This document shows positions 1-10,850 of a DNA stretch of 64,000 bases, one piece after another; the first letter of the stretch is position 1; the number at the start of each line of letters is the position of its first letter. The stretch is from positions 62,001 to 126,000 of the forward strand of contig QJNS01000017.1 in assembly GCA_004154925.1 (NCBI GenBank), given 5' to 3'. The notes beneath the pieces were generated by a model. It made no database searches and was not told where the DNA came from. It saw only the letters and a list, made by a program, of their open reading frames with translations. This DNA is from Monosporascus cannonballus (Eukaryota > Ascomycota > Sordariomycetes > Xylariales). The translations under genes were made by a program, and so were the position numbers.

Positions 1-1960
1 TAAGACCTTTAAGGATAAATTGCTTTTCGCTTTAACCGCCGTTACGGATATTATAAAAGTTATTGCTATTGTTATTTTGGCCGTTATTATTGCTTTAACG
101 TTATTTACGCGTTTTTTTTCTTTTTTCTTTTTTTCGCTTTTTTTACGGTTTAGGGCAGTTTTTTGCTATATAGCCGTATTTTTTACAGTTAAAGCAAAAG
201 AGCTTTCCATTTTTATTTTATGCGGGCTTTTTATCTTTAAAATTATTATTATCTTTGCCTTTATCCTTCTGGGCGTTATAAACCTTCCCGTTTTTTTTGT
301 TACTAATACGATTATAAAATTTATTATTAAAATCGTTAATTAATTAATAAGAGAAATAATCCGTTTATCTTAATATTAATTAAATACTTTTGTACCAGCT
401 GCCGGCTCGGTTTTTTAAAGTAATACAGAATATAATAATTTGTTTTTCCAGTTCAAATCGAATACCATAACTCTTTATTTTGCGGAAAAACTTTTGGAAT
501 TTGATAATAAATTATATTAGTTTTTTTATCGTAAGTAACTTTGCTAAGCTTTTTCCAAAGAGACTTTTGCTTAGTCTTATTTATAATAACGTAAGTTTTT
601 CTAAAGGTTTTTAATATTTTCGTATTTTTCTTAATACTTATAATCAACTTTAAAAGCGCCTTTTTGCAAATTTTGATAATAACTTTTATAAAGCGCAATT
701 AATTTAATTACTTTAGTTTTATTCTGTTTTCGTAATTAATTTCTTTAAAGGCTAAAATAAGGGCATTATTTTAAAGTTCCTAGTTGGCTAAGTTTAATAG
801 GTGGTTTTTTTTGTCCAAAATAAAATCGAAACGCTTTCAACGTAATTTCGCTGTATTTCCGTTATTGGATTTCTTAAAATCCTTTTTTTATTTTTCAAAA
901 TAATATTTAATTTGCTGGAATTATTTAAGCTGCTAAAGGAATTATTACGACGTTTTCGTCGTTTCGAATAACTTCTAAACGAATTCGAAGAAGATAATAA
1001 TAGGTTATTTAAATTATCGGGAGTACTGCATATTATATTTTTATTTTTAGGTAATTTCCTTAATGTTTTTCGTTTTTTTCGGGGCGTTTAACTTTTTAAT
1101 CAATTATTTTCTCGGTTGCGTTTCGTTTTTTAAGGGGTTAATTTTTTCTATATCGCTTTTTATTACGATAAGTATTTTTTTAAGTTGCCTAACTTAGTAA
1201 ACGTAACGTTTTATAGCGCTTTTCGTAAGTTTTTCGAATTTGTGATTTTTTTAATCGGGGCGGAAATAATAATATTCCGGTTTTTTATAATTAAGAATTA
1301 TTCTCGAACTAAAGTATATCTAATAATTGTTTTATAACGCTATTTATTTGTTTTATAATATTAGTATTTTTGGCGTTTTAAAGCCTTAATTTTTTCATTT
1401 TATTTTTAACGTATTAATACGTATTTTCTCGTACTTTAACGTTTTGTTTAATTTTATTAATGTTAATACCGAAGAACATATAAAACCTATTTAGGTTATT
1501 TTCGAGTTATTATCTTTAAATGGGGGTTTTGTATCGTTTTTTTTAAAATAATTATTATAACTAAGATAATAAAACGTTTTCCTTTAAAAACGCCTCGAAA
1601 ATAAGTTTTTTTTCTGCGGCCATATTTAATATACGGTCCTATTTTTTCATTTTACCTTTATTAAAATATTATTTTTTTAATTGCCGGAGGTTTTTCGTTA
1701 AAAAGAAAAAAAAGGTTCAGGTACGTTATCTTATATAACAAGGGTTTTATTTGTTATTGTTAATTATTACTTAACTTTTTTTCGAATTATGAATTAAACG
1801 AATTTTTTTTAAGTTTTATATTTTTTATTAATTTAATTTATAAATAATCATTTTATTTAATGTATTGCGGTTACCAAAAACCAGTAAATATTATTATGTT
1901 AACAGTTATAGTAATTAAATGTAAAAAACTAGTCATAACTTAATAATTTATGTTAAGAAA
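1..1960 (-). pseudogene. RIP-degraded retroelement gag relic with CCHC knuckle
   Basis: AT-rich DNA read on the minus strand. At 196-155 the translation gives C-F-N-C-K-K-Y-G-Y-I-A-K-N-C. This fits a gag zinc knuckle (C-x2-C-x4-H-x4-C) whose His has become Tyr, a C-to-T change typical of RIP. A Lys-rich segment at 698-453 lies upstream in gag and is still open. Since the knuckle is at the C-terminal end of gag, pol would lie left of the window start. I could not identify the family or an LTR. Hydrophobic plus-strand reading frames here are the complement of Lys/Asn-rich coding DNA and are not genes. Confidence 0.6.
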
Positions 1961-1964
1961 AACT

Positions 1965-2105
1965 GGAAAAATCTAGGGCGTACCGCTCTTACATATACGT
2001 CCTATTTGTACAAACGGCGGTCCCTGGACAAACGCTGTCTCAGGCTGCAAAGCACTGCTTCAAAGCGCCAGCCGTGGGCATTTAAAGCACCCAACTGCCG
2101 ACAAT
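1965..2105. other. Un-RIPped patch of normal GC content
   Basis: About 140 bp of balanced composition (repeated GCGCCAG, GGCGGTCC-type words) between the gag relic and the start of recognisable chromovirus pol. It marks where the 5' part of the next element was lost. No ORF, tRNA-type boxes or clear terminal repeats were seen. It could be a fragment of a late insertion. Confidence 0.3.
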
Positions 2106-3928
2106 ATAAAATAAAACAGCTATTAGATTATAATATTTTGTATCGTTATTATTATCAAAATAAAATTTAAGTAATTAAATAATAATTTAAAATAATAATT
2201 CCAAAAGTTTAAAAACTTAATTAATACGTTATTATAATATTATAAATGTAAATAATTTTTCAAATTGACTTATATATCAAGTTTTACTATATTTATAATT
2301 TTAACGAAGATACGTTATGCACTTTTAAAAAGTTTTTAAAAGATCTGTTATAAGAAAATAAATTCGACTCTCGAATTTATCTATAAAGTACCTCATATTT
2401 TTCGTACTTAAAAAAACGACAAATTAAAATTTACAATTAATTATCCATAATATAACGATAATATTATTAAAAATCGAATATTATAACAATTAAGTATTAA
2501 GATTAAAACCTGATTGTATAAAACTAAATAGTTTACCGTATAAAAGTTTCAAAATATAAAAGTATTAAAATCAAAAAAATACGAATAGAAAGATAGCTTT
2601 TAGGACTAAATACGAATTATTCAAGTATTTGATTATATTAATAGAATTTAAAAACGTACTGATGATATTTTAAGAAATAATAAATAATATATTACTAAAA
2701 TATTTTAATATTTTATTATATGCTATCTCGACAATATTTTTATTTATTCCAAAACTGAAAAAGTATATACAAAATACGCTTATAAAGTTCTTCAAACTTT
2801 ACAGATCGCTAAATTATTAATGGACATAAAAAATTAAGTTCTATACATAAAGAAATACTTAGAATATATTATTATCAGAAAATATATAACAACATATTTT
2901 TTAAAAATACTATAATAATTATAAAATAATAAACGCTAATTAAAGTTAAAGAAGTATAAATATTGCTTGAATATATTAATTATTATAGAAAACTTATACG
3001 AAATTCTAACGAACTTATTATACCTTTAATTATTCTTATTAAAAAAGATATAAATAAACGCTTTTAATAAAAAAGAAAGTTCTAGAAAGTTAAAACTACA
3101 CTTATGAATAAACCAATATTAATTATATATAATTTAATACGTTTAGTTAAATTAAAAACCAATAATTCGAACTATATATTAAACCTAATAATCGAATAAC
3201 GAAATAATTAAGATAAATTATATTTTATTGTTATATTTTCGTATAAGTTAAAAGAAATTAAACCGAATTAGGTTATTTTTAATAAAGGGTTTATGGCTAT
3301 TATTATAATCTTATGAGAGTTTAAGCATTTTATTCAAGAAAAGTTTTATTAGGTTAAAGTTTACACGGATTATTAAAATCTTATTTATTTTATTACGATT
3401 AAAAGAATTTACAAACGAGAATTACCATATGTAAAAAAATAACAAATTTCGATTTTGCTATTATTTATAAGAAAAACTTAAAAAATAGCAAAGCAAACAC
3501 TTTAAGCAAACAATTAAATATTAAAGAAAAGATAGTTAAAATTAGCCATATAATTTTCAACACCACGTTAAAAGGATGTTTATACAGGTATCAATTTACA
3601 ACAATACGAGCTATACTATATAAGATATGTCAAAATATTAAAAAAATATAATAATAATTTATCAAAAAAGTAAAAATTAAATAAATTACAAGATTCATAA
3701 AATGCTAGATAAACTTAATACGTTATATATACAAATCTTAACTATGTAACTATTTAAGAAAATATAAAATTTGAAAACAATTTTAACGTAGTTATTATTT
3801 TGTTAAAATAAAAATAATAATGTAGAAAACGCGATAAAAATAAAACATTAGTAATAAAATCAAAATATAATAATATAAACCTTACAAAAAACAATAGCGA
3901 TTGACGATTTCTAAAAAATGTAATGATA

Positions 3929-4050
3929 TGCACAGCTGGTCCTTGTAAGGTGGATTAGAGTGTCTAAACCCCAATTGAGGTTTGGAATTGTTGATCTTTT
4001 AGTCTTGTGGTTGGCGTTGCACGCTCGCTTATCTCACAAAAAAAATATAT
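3929..4050. mobile_element. Small un-RIPped insertion inside integrase, A-rich 3' end
   Basis: About 120 bp of normal composition splits the integrase of chromovirus copy 1 and ends in a run of eight A. The aligned copy at 60.4 kb lacks it, so it is an insertion. The A-tail and small size suggest a SINE-like retroposon. I do not see convincing A and B boxes, and target duplications are unclear in the AT-rich flanks. Confidence 0.4.
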
Positions 4051-5169
4051 AACTTAATTATTTTAGATTTTATTACGAACTTTTCTTTATTTAAAAATGT
4101 AACAATAAAAATATATTACGATAGTATTTTCGTAATTATTAATATAATTACGAAATTTTCTTTTTTTTACATTATTATAAGAATACTAATATCGAACAAA
4201 TAGCATTTTTTGAAAAGGAATACCTTTAATATATGTAAAATATTAGACGAAATTATTTTTAATAAAACATTACGTTATTTTGAAGTTTTAACAAAATCTT
4301 ATAATTTAAATCGATTTAAATTATAAATTATTTAACGTATTTAAAGTGCAAACAAAGAAACAAGCAGAACGATTAAACCAGATATTAAAAATATATTTGC
4401 GATACTATATTAATTAAAAATAAAATATTAGATTAAAAATTACTTATTATTTAACTGGCATATAATACTAGTTATTACGAAAATATAAAAACGATTTTAA
4501 TAAATGCAATATTTAACGTTATAACTAATCATTATAAAAATGCCCATAATGAATCTATTAACGTTAAGATAATACTTACATTAAAACAACTTAAGCAATT
4601 ATACTAGAAAATAAAAATAGAATTACAATTCGTATAGGATTAAATAAGCAAATATTACAATTAGAAAAGGTTAGAAAAACCGATCTTCTAAAAAGAAAAA
4701 TAGTTTACCTTACTATAAAAAATATTTAAATCAAAACTCATTAAAAATTTAATTTCAAATATCTCGATTTGTACGAAATTACTAAGAAAATCTTAGAAAA
4801 TAATAATCGGTTAAAACCTTTATCGAAAGTTAAATTCCATGTAATATTTTATATTTTCTTTCTTAAATTAATAACGAATATTATTAAGATCTAAACGGGA
4901 CAAAATAATCTAAAACTATAAGATAAAACTGCATACAAAGTAAAAAAAAAATCGTTAATATACGAAAAAAAAACAGATTAATTTAATACTTAATTAAATA
5001 AAGAAATTATCCAAATTTCGAAAACATCTAGAAGCTTCTAAGGAACCTTATAAACGTCTAACACTTATACAGAGATTTTTACTAACAATAGCAGCGGCTT
5101 TCTAATTAATAGATAACTAATTAATAATCTTAATACTAGATCAATCGACCTGGTCTACGGCTTATGTTA

Positions 5170-5700
5170 ACGTAACCGTTGTGACCGCGGCCTTTAGTTA
5201 TTTCTGCTTTTTCTTTAAACGCTTAAATTTCTTTATTATTTCGATATAATGAATACTTCGCCTCAACATTTCGATATTACGATTGCGAAAAACCTTTTTT
5301 TTATTTTCGTAAACGGCTTAAGTAATCAAACAATTCGTTTAAATATTGCTAAGCTCTTAATAATTCTTTTTCAGCTATACGCTTTTTTAATTTTAAACGA
5401 TTTTCTTCAGTAATAAGCTTTTTATACTTAAACTTCGAAGAACTAAAAGGTTACTAAAATTATCGTATTTAATATAATATGCGTATTTCTCCAAACTATA
5501 TATTGTCTTATAAGTTTTTTTTATACTTGTAATGAAAATATAAAAAAGTATATAATATAATAAATCCGAAACGTTCGATACGTTGTAATACAATTAAAAC
5601 GTTAATACGCTTACAAAAACGAGATTTTTCAATACAACCTAATATAAAAAATATAAAAAAGAAAATGTTACTTATCGAATTTAACAAATAAATCAATTGA
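5170..5700 (-). pseudogene. Antisense accessory ORF of chromovirus copy 1
   Basis: Lies between the chromodomain relic and the 3' LTR, on the strand opposite to pol. The minus-strand translation of about 5480-5170 is rich in Lys, Glu, Arg and Leu in a coiled-coil pattern (for example L-F-D-Y-L-S-R-L-R-K), with scattered stops. The same L-x-R-L-R-K core followed by a basic helix and a Thr/Val/Ala stretch occurs at the matching place in the other chromoviruses. The Cys motif expected near its N-terminus is badly eroded here. Function unknown. Confidence 0.6.
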
Positions 5701-5736
5701 TCTTTGAAAATAAAAATCTTAGAAAAGGAGATATTG

Positions 5737-6300
5737 TATTATGACCTAACGAGTTTAGCTACTATGAAAACGGTCGAGCTCTTTTCGAGTATAGCGCTAG
5801 CTCGAACTCAAGATTACGTAACAAACTTAAAAAGGTTTAATACAACTTATTAATCTAAAAGACTTAAGCATATCAAACTTAAAAACAGCTTAAAGAAATT
5901 TAAAGGAATTTAATAAATAAAATAACATTACGTTACGACCTAGACTAAGACTGATTACAAGAACGGTCGAATTTATCCGAGAGGGTTACGTGATTTAAAT
6001 TTTGCTTAGTAACAAGATCTAAGTAAATCTATATACAACTAGTTATATCTAATAGAATTAGATCTATAATAATTTCAAAATTTAATGGAAAAATAGTTAA
6101 CTTATATAAAACATATCTGTTCGTTATTTTTATAATTTAAACAGAAGCAGCTTATAATAATACTTTATTATCTAAAACATTTGTAGTATTATAAAACGCA
6201 ATCAAATACTATTTTTATTATTTAAAATCTTACAATATTCCTGCTAATATAAAGCCGTACGACTTAGATTTAATAATTGGTTCAACTTTTAGCAGTTATA
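5737..6300 (+). repeat. 3' LTR (family A, long variant) of chromovirus copy 1
   Basis: Starts with a RIPped version of the family A terminus (TATTATGACC for TGTTACGACC). It ends at 6300 with a segment that aligns with the family A LTR ends at 20895-20901 and 62458-62464, including the C-T-G-C-T-A-A-T-A-T-A-A and C-G-T-A-C-G-A-C blocks. At about 564 bp it is longer than the 377-387 bp family A LTRs, so it is a divergent subfamily or carries an insertion. Strongly RIPped. Confidence 0.6.
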
Positions 6301-6309
6301 TTAATTTGA

Positions 6310-7080
6310 TTTTTTATATATAACTAATATAATAACGTAAATACGTTTTTAAGGTTTGGTTTAATCATTTTAGTTATTCGTTAATATAAGGTTTAAATAC
6401 GGTATATAATTTAGAGCCTAAGCTAATTCATATTATAAGGCTTTATTAACATTTTAAAATAAATAATATTTCTTCACCGAAAATAATTTTATATAATTAT
6501 ATAAATATGCTAAAAATGCTTTTAAAAAATATATTATTTATTCGATATTAATATGCTTTTAATAAGATTAAAAATGAACAAATTTCGTAAATCTATTAAC
6601 GATTATAAAAATATTATTATAATATATTTTTATTACCAAATCTTTAATATTTAAGATTTATTGTTTTTTAAAGTTAATAATAGCTATAAATTTTTCGTAA
6701 ACTTATAACGTTGATATATAACCGGTTCGTTATACTATATTTACTTTAATAATGAGATAATTAATAAATATCTTAAATGCTATTAAAAGGTTAAAGTGAT
6801 AAGGTAATTTATATATTAAAAACAGAAGAAACCAGACTTTTTCTTTTACTTTTTAAGAAAAAACTACTTAGATATATAGCTGACCTTTTATCGAGCTCGT
6901 AATGTAATTTTAGCGCGTATATATTTTATATCTAATAAAATATGTCTTAAATAAGCCGAATTATTTAAAGTTCGAAAAGGCTTTAAAGATATATAATAAG
7001 AAGCAATTTTTTATATTATTAAAAACGTTTTTGTTAAAATCAATACGTTTCTAAAATACTTCGTTTACTTTAATTATTAT
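6310..7080 (-). mobile_element. Ty3/gypsy integrase relic, minus strand
   Basis: Plus-strand text of 6355-6660 aligns by eye with 38640-38900, the integrase part of the minus-strand chromovirus at 36.9-43.5 kb. The minus strand gives the integrase core as I-I-I-I-F-I-I-V-N-R-F-T-K-F near 6620-6580. It is a separate fragment in the opposite direction to its left neighbour. The right end is cut by the SINE-like patch at about 7085. Confidence 0.65.
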
Positions 7081-7084
7081 TAGA

Positions 7085-7330
7085 TCTCAATAGCTCAGTA
7101 ATCGTGAGCTTAGATATATCTCGTTTCGATTGTTGCTTGACCTGAGCAACTAATAGCTTGCCAAAGGCAGCTGGTTCGAGTCCAGCTTAAAACGACGTGT
7201 TCTAGACCGCCAACTCAGTGCACGGACCATTTGAGAGCTTTGGCGTTTTTCTATGTCGATGACAATTGAAGCTGCCTAGGAGCGTTATAGAACTAATTAG
7301 AACTATCTTGTACGTAATTGATTTGTCATT
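7085..7330 (+). mobile_element. tRNA-derived SINE-like element
   Basis: A patch of normal composition with RNA polymerase III promoter-like boxes. The A box TAGCTCAGTAATCG is at 7091-7104 and the B box GGTTCGAGTCC at 7173-7183. The B box sits in a perfect T-arm: stem GCTGG/CCAGC around a 7-nt loop, 7170-7186. The flanks do not form an acceptor stem and the A-B distance is too long for a simple tRNA, so a tRNA-derived SINE or tRNA pseudogene fits better. About 130 bp of unrelated sequence follows the B box, as in a SINE body. Confidence 0.5.
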
Positions 7331-7499
7331 ATATTACTACAACTCCTATACGGTTTTTTATGAGGCTCGTCTATGAATATAGTTTTTCGAAAGTGCTTTC
7401 CGATGGCATTGTGTAATTAGACGTGTATGTATATAGTAGAAGCAGATTAACTGCTGTATAGCTAGATATCTTAATTGTACATTGAATTTATCTTTAATT

Positions 7500-8800
7500 A
7501 TTATTAGATATATTAAGACATAATGACGTTTACGAAATGGAAAATTGCTTTAAAAAACGAATTTAAATTTAATAATAACATTCGAATTTATAAAGATAAC
7601 GTTGGATATAAATAAATCTTAAAACTTAGTAAGCGTTAGATAAATATTTAATTATTTAGAAATTTAAACTAAATATATTAAAACCGCGGAATTTTAAATT
7701 CTAGTTATCGACGAATATTACAGTTATTTCAATTTTTAAAAGCTGTTAACTTTTTTATCTAATCTTTTCGTTACTTAAATTATTAAAATAAAGACAATTA
7801 TATTCGAAAATAACACCTTTACTAAGACGTTACTTTTGCAAAAGTTTGTAAAACAATTTCGAAGCAATATAGAGGTACGAAAAAATTAAAGCGTTATCGT
7901 AAAATAAATATTATAAAACACGTTTAAGGTTATTCTAAATAAAAGAATTAATTAAAAATGAAGAATTAACAATATTATAAAAATTACGATAATAACCATA
8001 ATAGTAACGGTAACGATTGTTATAATTACTTAACAAGAAAATACTTTTGTAAAAAGTTATACATTTTTAAAGAATATTTTTATATTTATAAAAAGATTAA
8101 ACTTTACATGCAGTTCGAAAATTTTGAAATTAAGAATTATGTAAATAAGCGTATTTTTTTCCAAAAAAAACACCTCTACTTTAAACTATATAATTAGATG
8201 CGTAAGAAAAAATACATAATAATAGATTTTTAATTAGTGTTTACGTTTTTCGTTAACGCATTTTTACTAATTATAAGTTTAAAAGTTAATAATGTTATCA
8301 CTAAATATAATTTGAAAGAGTTTAAGTTTTTAAATATTTGTTTCGATTTTATATAAGTAACTATAAAGCTAATTTTGTTAATTTATACTTTAAAATAATA
8401 AGTATTTCTAATAAAACGAACAATTTGAAATACGACGTTATAGAATGTTATTTGCTTATATTCGGAGTTACTTTAATTTCTAAAAATCGAAATTATTAAC
8501 AATTTAATGTATTATTAAAACATTTTCAGCTACGATACCACTGTATAAGATTAAATTTTTAAAATTAATTATTTAGTTTTAAATCAGAGATAAAAGGACT
8601 TTAAAAAAGCTATTTGTATTAATACTAATTAAAGATTGTAATTTAAATAATTTAATATATATTTAACTATTTTAAAGCTATTTTCTTATTCGTAATTAAG
8701 TATAATTATTTATATTATGTTAAATCTTCCGTTATTTTTATAAATTAGTACGAAATTATGCTATACATTAAAGATTGCATAGAATCTATAAGAGGTGACG
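7500..8800. other. RIP-degraded AT-rich DNA, no family recognised
   Basis: Coding DNA is probably decayed here: phrases with few stops appear on the plus strand around 7525-7600 and 7980-8200. No domain can be named. No terminal repeats seen. Confidence 0.4.
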
Positions 8801-8807
8801 AAAGAAT

Positions 8808-8990
8808 TGTACGAGATAACGTAGGTAAGGTGGCAAATCTTCACTTATTATAAGTAACCAATTATAAAGTACGTATAATTGTGTAAATGTATTTGCTCTG
8901 CTATCTTTCAATTTGAAGATCTACAGAATTTCCTAGCTACTTATAGCCGGAGACCCGGTTACTATAACCGTGATCGTGGAATCTCTAACA
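8808..8990 (-). repeat. Possible solo LTR, minus strand
   Basis: A 183-bp patch of normal composition. Read on the minus strand it begins TGTTAGAGATTCCACGA and ends TCTCGTACA, giving TG...CA ends and a start resembling many fungal copia LTRs. No matching 5-bp flanking duplication was found and no second copy is in the window, so the call is tentative. Confidence 0.35.
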
Positions 8991-10312
8991 CTATATAAGT
9001 ATGTCAAAAACTGAAAAATAACCGCGTAAAAAGATAAAGTTAGATATATCGAATAGATTGATATATTACTGCTATTTTATAATAAAAAACAATTAGCAAG
9101 GTAACTTTTAACGGTATCTTTCTATTAATATAAATATTTATATATAAATTTAAGAAATACGAGACATTTCAAGTATATAAAATTAAATTTATTAATTATA
9201 ACAAACCTTAATATTATTAACAATTTGACCCTTTTTTACTTATATTAATAAATCAATTTTTCGTACATTTATAGCTGGTATATTTTTATATAATCTTAAA
9301 TTTCGTTAATTTTACGCTATTAACGCGCTTGATATAACGACTTTAACAAGATAATATAGGTACGCCTTTTAGAAGAATTCGTACACTTAGACTTTTATTT
9401 AATATTTTAGAAGATTTTACGCAGTTTAAAGCGATTATTACTGTTATAATAACGAAATTTAATAGCAGAATCAATGGACTTAAAACTAAAATCCGTTTTA
9501 AATGATTTACAGATTATAACTAATTACTAGCTAACGTTTTTTTACGGTAGGGATAAAATTATAACATGTAGAATTTATAATATAATACGTATTAAAGCGT
9601 TTTTTCGAAGAGTTAATATAATATTTTTATATTAACGATTTTAATAAACTATATTGTTAAAAAGCTATATATATATATTAAATTAACTTAGTTTTAAAAC
9701 CGTTATATTTAAAATTTTTAGTAAAAGAATTTTTAAAAAGTATTAAGGCAAAACATTAATAACTTTAAAAAGTTATATTTTAAAAAACCTCTAAAATTTG
9801 TTGTATATCACTATTATTATTCGTCTAGATTCAACTAAAACTCGTTTTTATTTATTGTAATATTGCTATAATTTAAATTTTCTATATTTTAACGCTGATA
9901 ATAAGTGTTGTTTTTTGCGCTTATTTTATGCTTACTTTAATTTTAAAATTTAAGAAAGTGAAAATCTTAACGCATAAGAATTTTTATACTTAAATGACGT
10001 ATTTTTTGTAAATAATATTAATTCAAAAAATCTCAAAAATTTATATGGTTATTTTTTAGTATTTTCGTTATATAAAAGATTAATAAGTAAGATATAATTG
10101 CTATCTTAAGTATGGAAATTAAGTTATTAACCTTATAATAAACTTATAAAAAACTGTTTTTACGTTAAAATTAAACGAAAATTTAATTATTTCAAAATCT
10201 AATAAATCAACAATACAGACAATCACCGCAAAAATTATACATTTAGTTACGAAATTAAAAACGTTAATATTCACAATTACTAGCTTTACGAAATTTGTTA
10301 CGATCTAATAGA
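8991..10312. other. RIP-degraded AT-rich DNA, nothing recognised
   Basis: About 1.3 kb of TA-rich sequence with an (AT)n run near 9668-9680. No domain, RNA gene or terminal repeat could be supported. Confidence 0.4.
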
Positions 10313-10450
10313 GCGCGGCCTTAGAAAATGATCATAATAAGGATTTAAAAACTTAGTGAGTTAACTTACGTAATAGCTCGACAAAATTGATCGTAACGCT
10401 TTTAAAGCCAGATTTAATAGGATTGTTTGCAAAAGTTTTAAAATTAAGTG
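10313..10450. repeat. Repeat family, copy 1
   Basis: Aligns by eye over about 135 bp with 20555-20690. Both start with a GCGGCC word, keep TAAATTACGTAATA-like and CTCGACAAA blocks, and share TTTTAAAGC. Family unknown. This copy runs into the GC-normal patch that follows. Confidence 0.55.
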
Positions 10451-10850
10451 TAAGGGGAATAGAGATGTAAGCGAGATGATAGCCGAGCAATTGTAAGATA
10501 ATAGGTAGCTGTGAGCTGGGGTGAGGTGATCTCCGACCAGTCGTAGAGCAGATTCCAAGAAGTGAGTATATTAGGTTACTTCCATCTGGCGTTTCCCACT
10601 AGCTGCCAGATGGTGGATTTATACTAGTAAGTGGGTCGGTGGCTGATCGGTGGCTGGTCGGCTACCAGCCTCATCCTCATAGGGACTGCATTCTCACAGC
10701 AATTGCAAACCATTTTAAGAAGTAGGTGTATTAACAGATTTCTATCTGGGTTGTATGTGTATTCGCCAGGGTATAGGATTTTGTAATTGTTCTACGCAGA
10801 TGGGTCGACGACTAGTCGTCGATATTTAATCGTACCTTTCGTGTTTTTTT
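10451..10850. other. GC-normal patch with inverted repeats and a palindrome
   Basis: Un-RIPped sequence with three structures. A 9-bp inverted repeat CCATCTGGC/GCCAGATGG lies at about 10581-10612. A loose direct repeat of roughly 35 bp recurs with a period near 160 bp (about 10553 and 10711). A perfect 18-bp palindrome TCGACGACTAGTCGTCGA lies at 10805-10822. The reading frame at 10558-10361 on the minus strand has no similarity I recognise and I do not call it a gene. Confidence 0.4.

Larger units (their letters stand above)
2105..5736 (+). mobile_element. Ty3/gypsy chromovirus pol relic, copy 1, 5'-truncated
   Basis: Plus-strand pol in domain order. RT: the YxDD box is read as Y-L-D-N at 2724-2735, with Asp to Asn as RIP would give. 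RNase H: about 3280-3400, keeping K-V-Y-T-D-Y. Integrase: about 3700-4300, with the D-S-I-F-V-I-I core segment near 4110. A chromodomain relic lies near 4940-5060. The sequence aligns by eye with the plus-strand copy at 58.6-61.4 kb, so they are the same or a sister family. Gag, protease and the 5' LTR are missing. A small un-RIPped insertion interrupts the integrase at 3929-4050. Many stops; not functional. Confidence 0.85.

Noticed and set aside
20..343. 107-codon hydrophobic frame on the plus strand
   Set aside because: It is the complement of a Lys/Asn-rich gag segment with a zinc knuckle on the minus strand; the hydrophobic composition is an artefact, and the start is not ATG.
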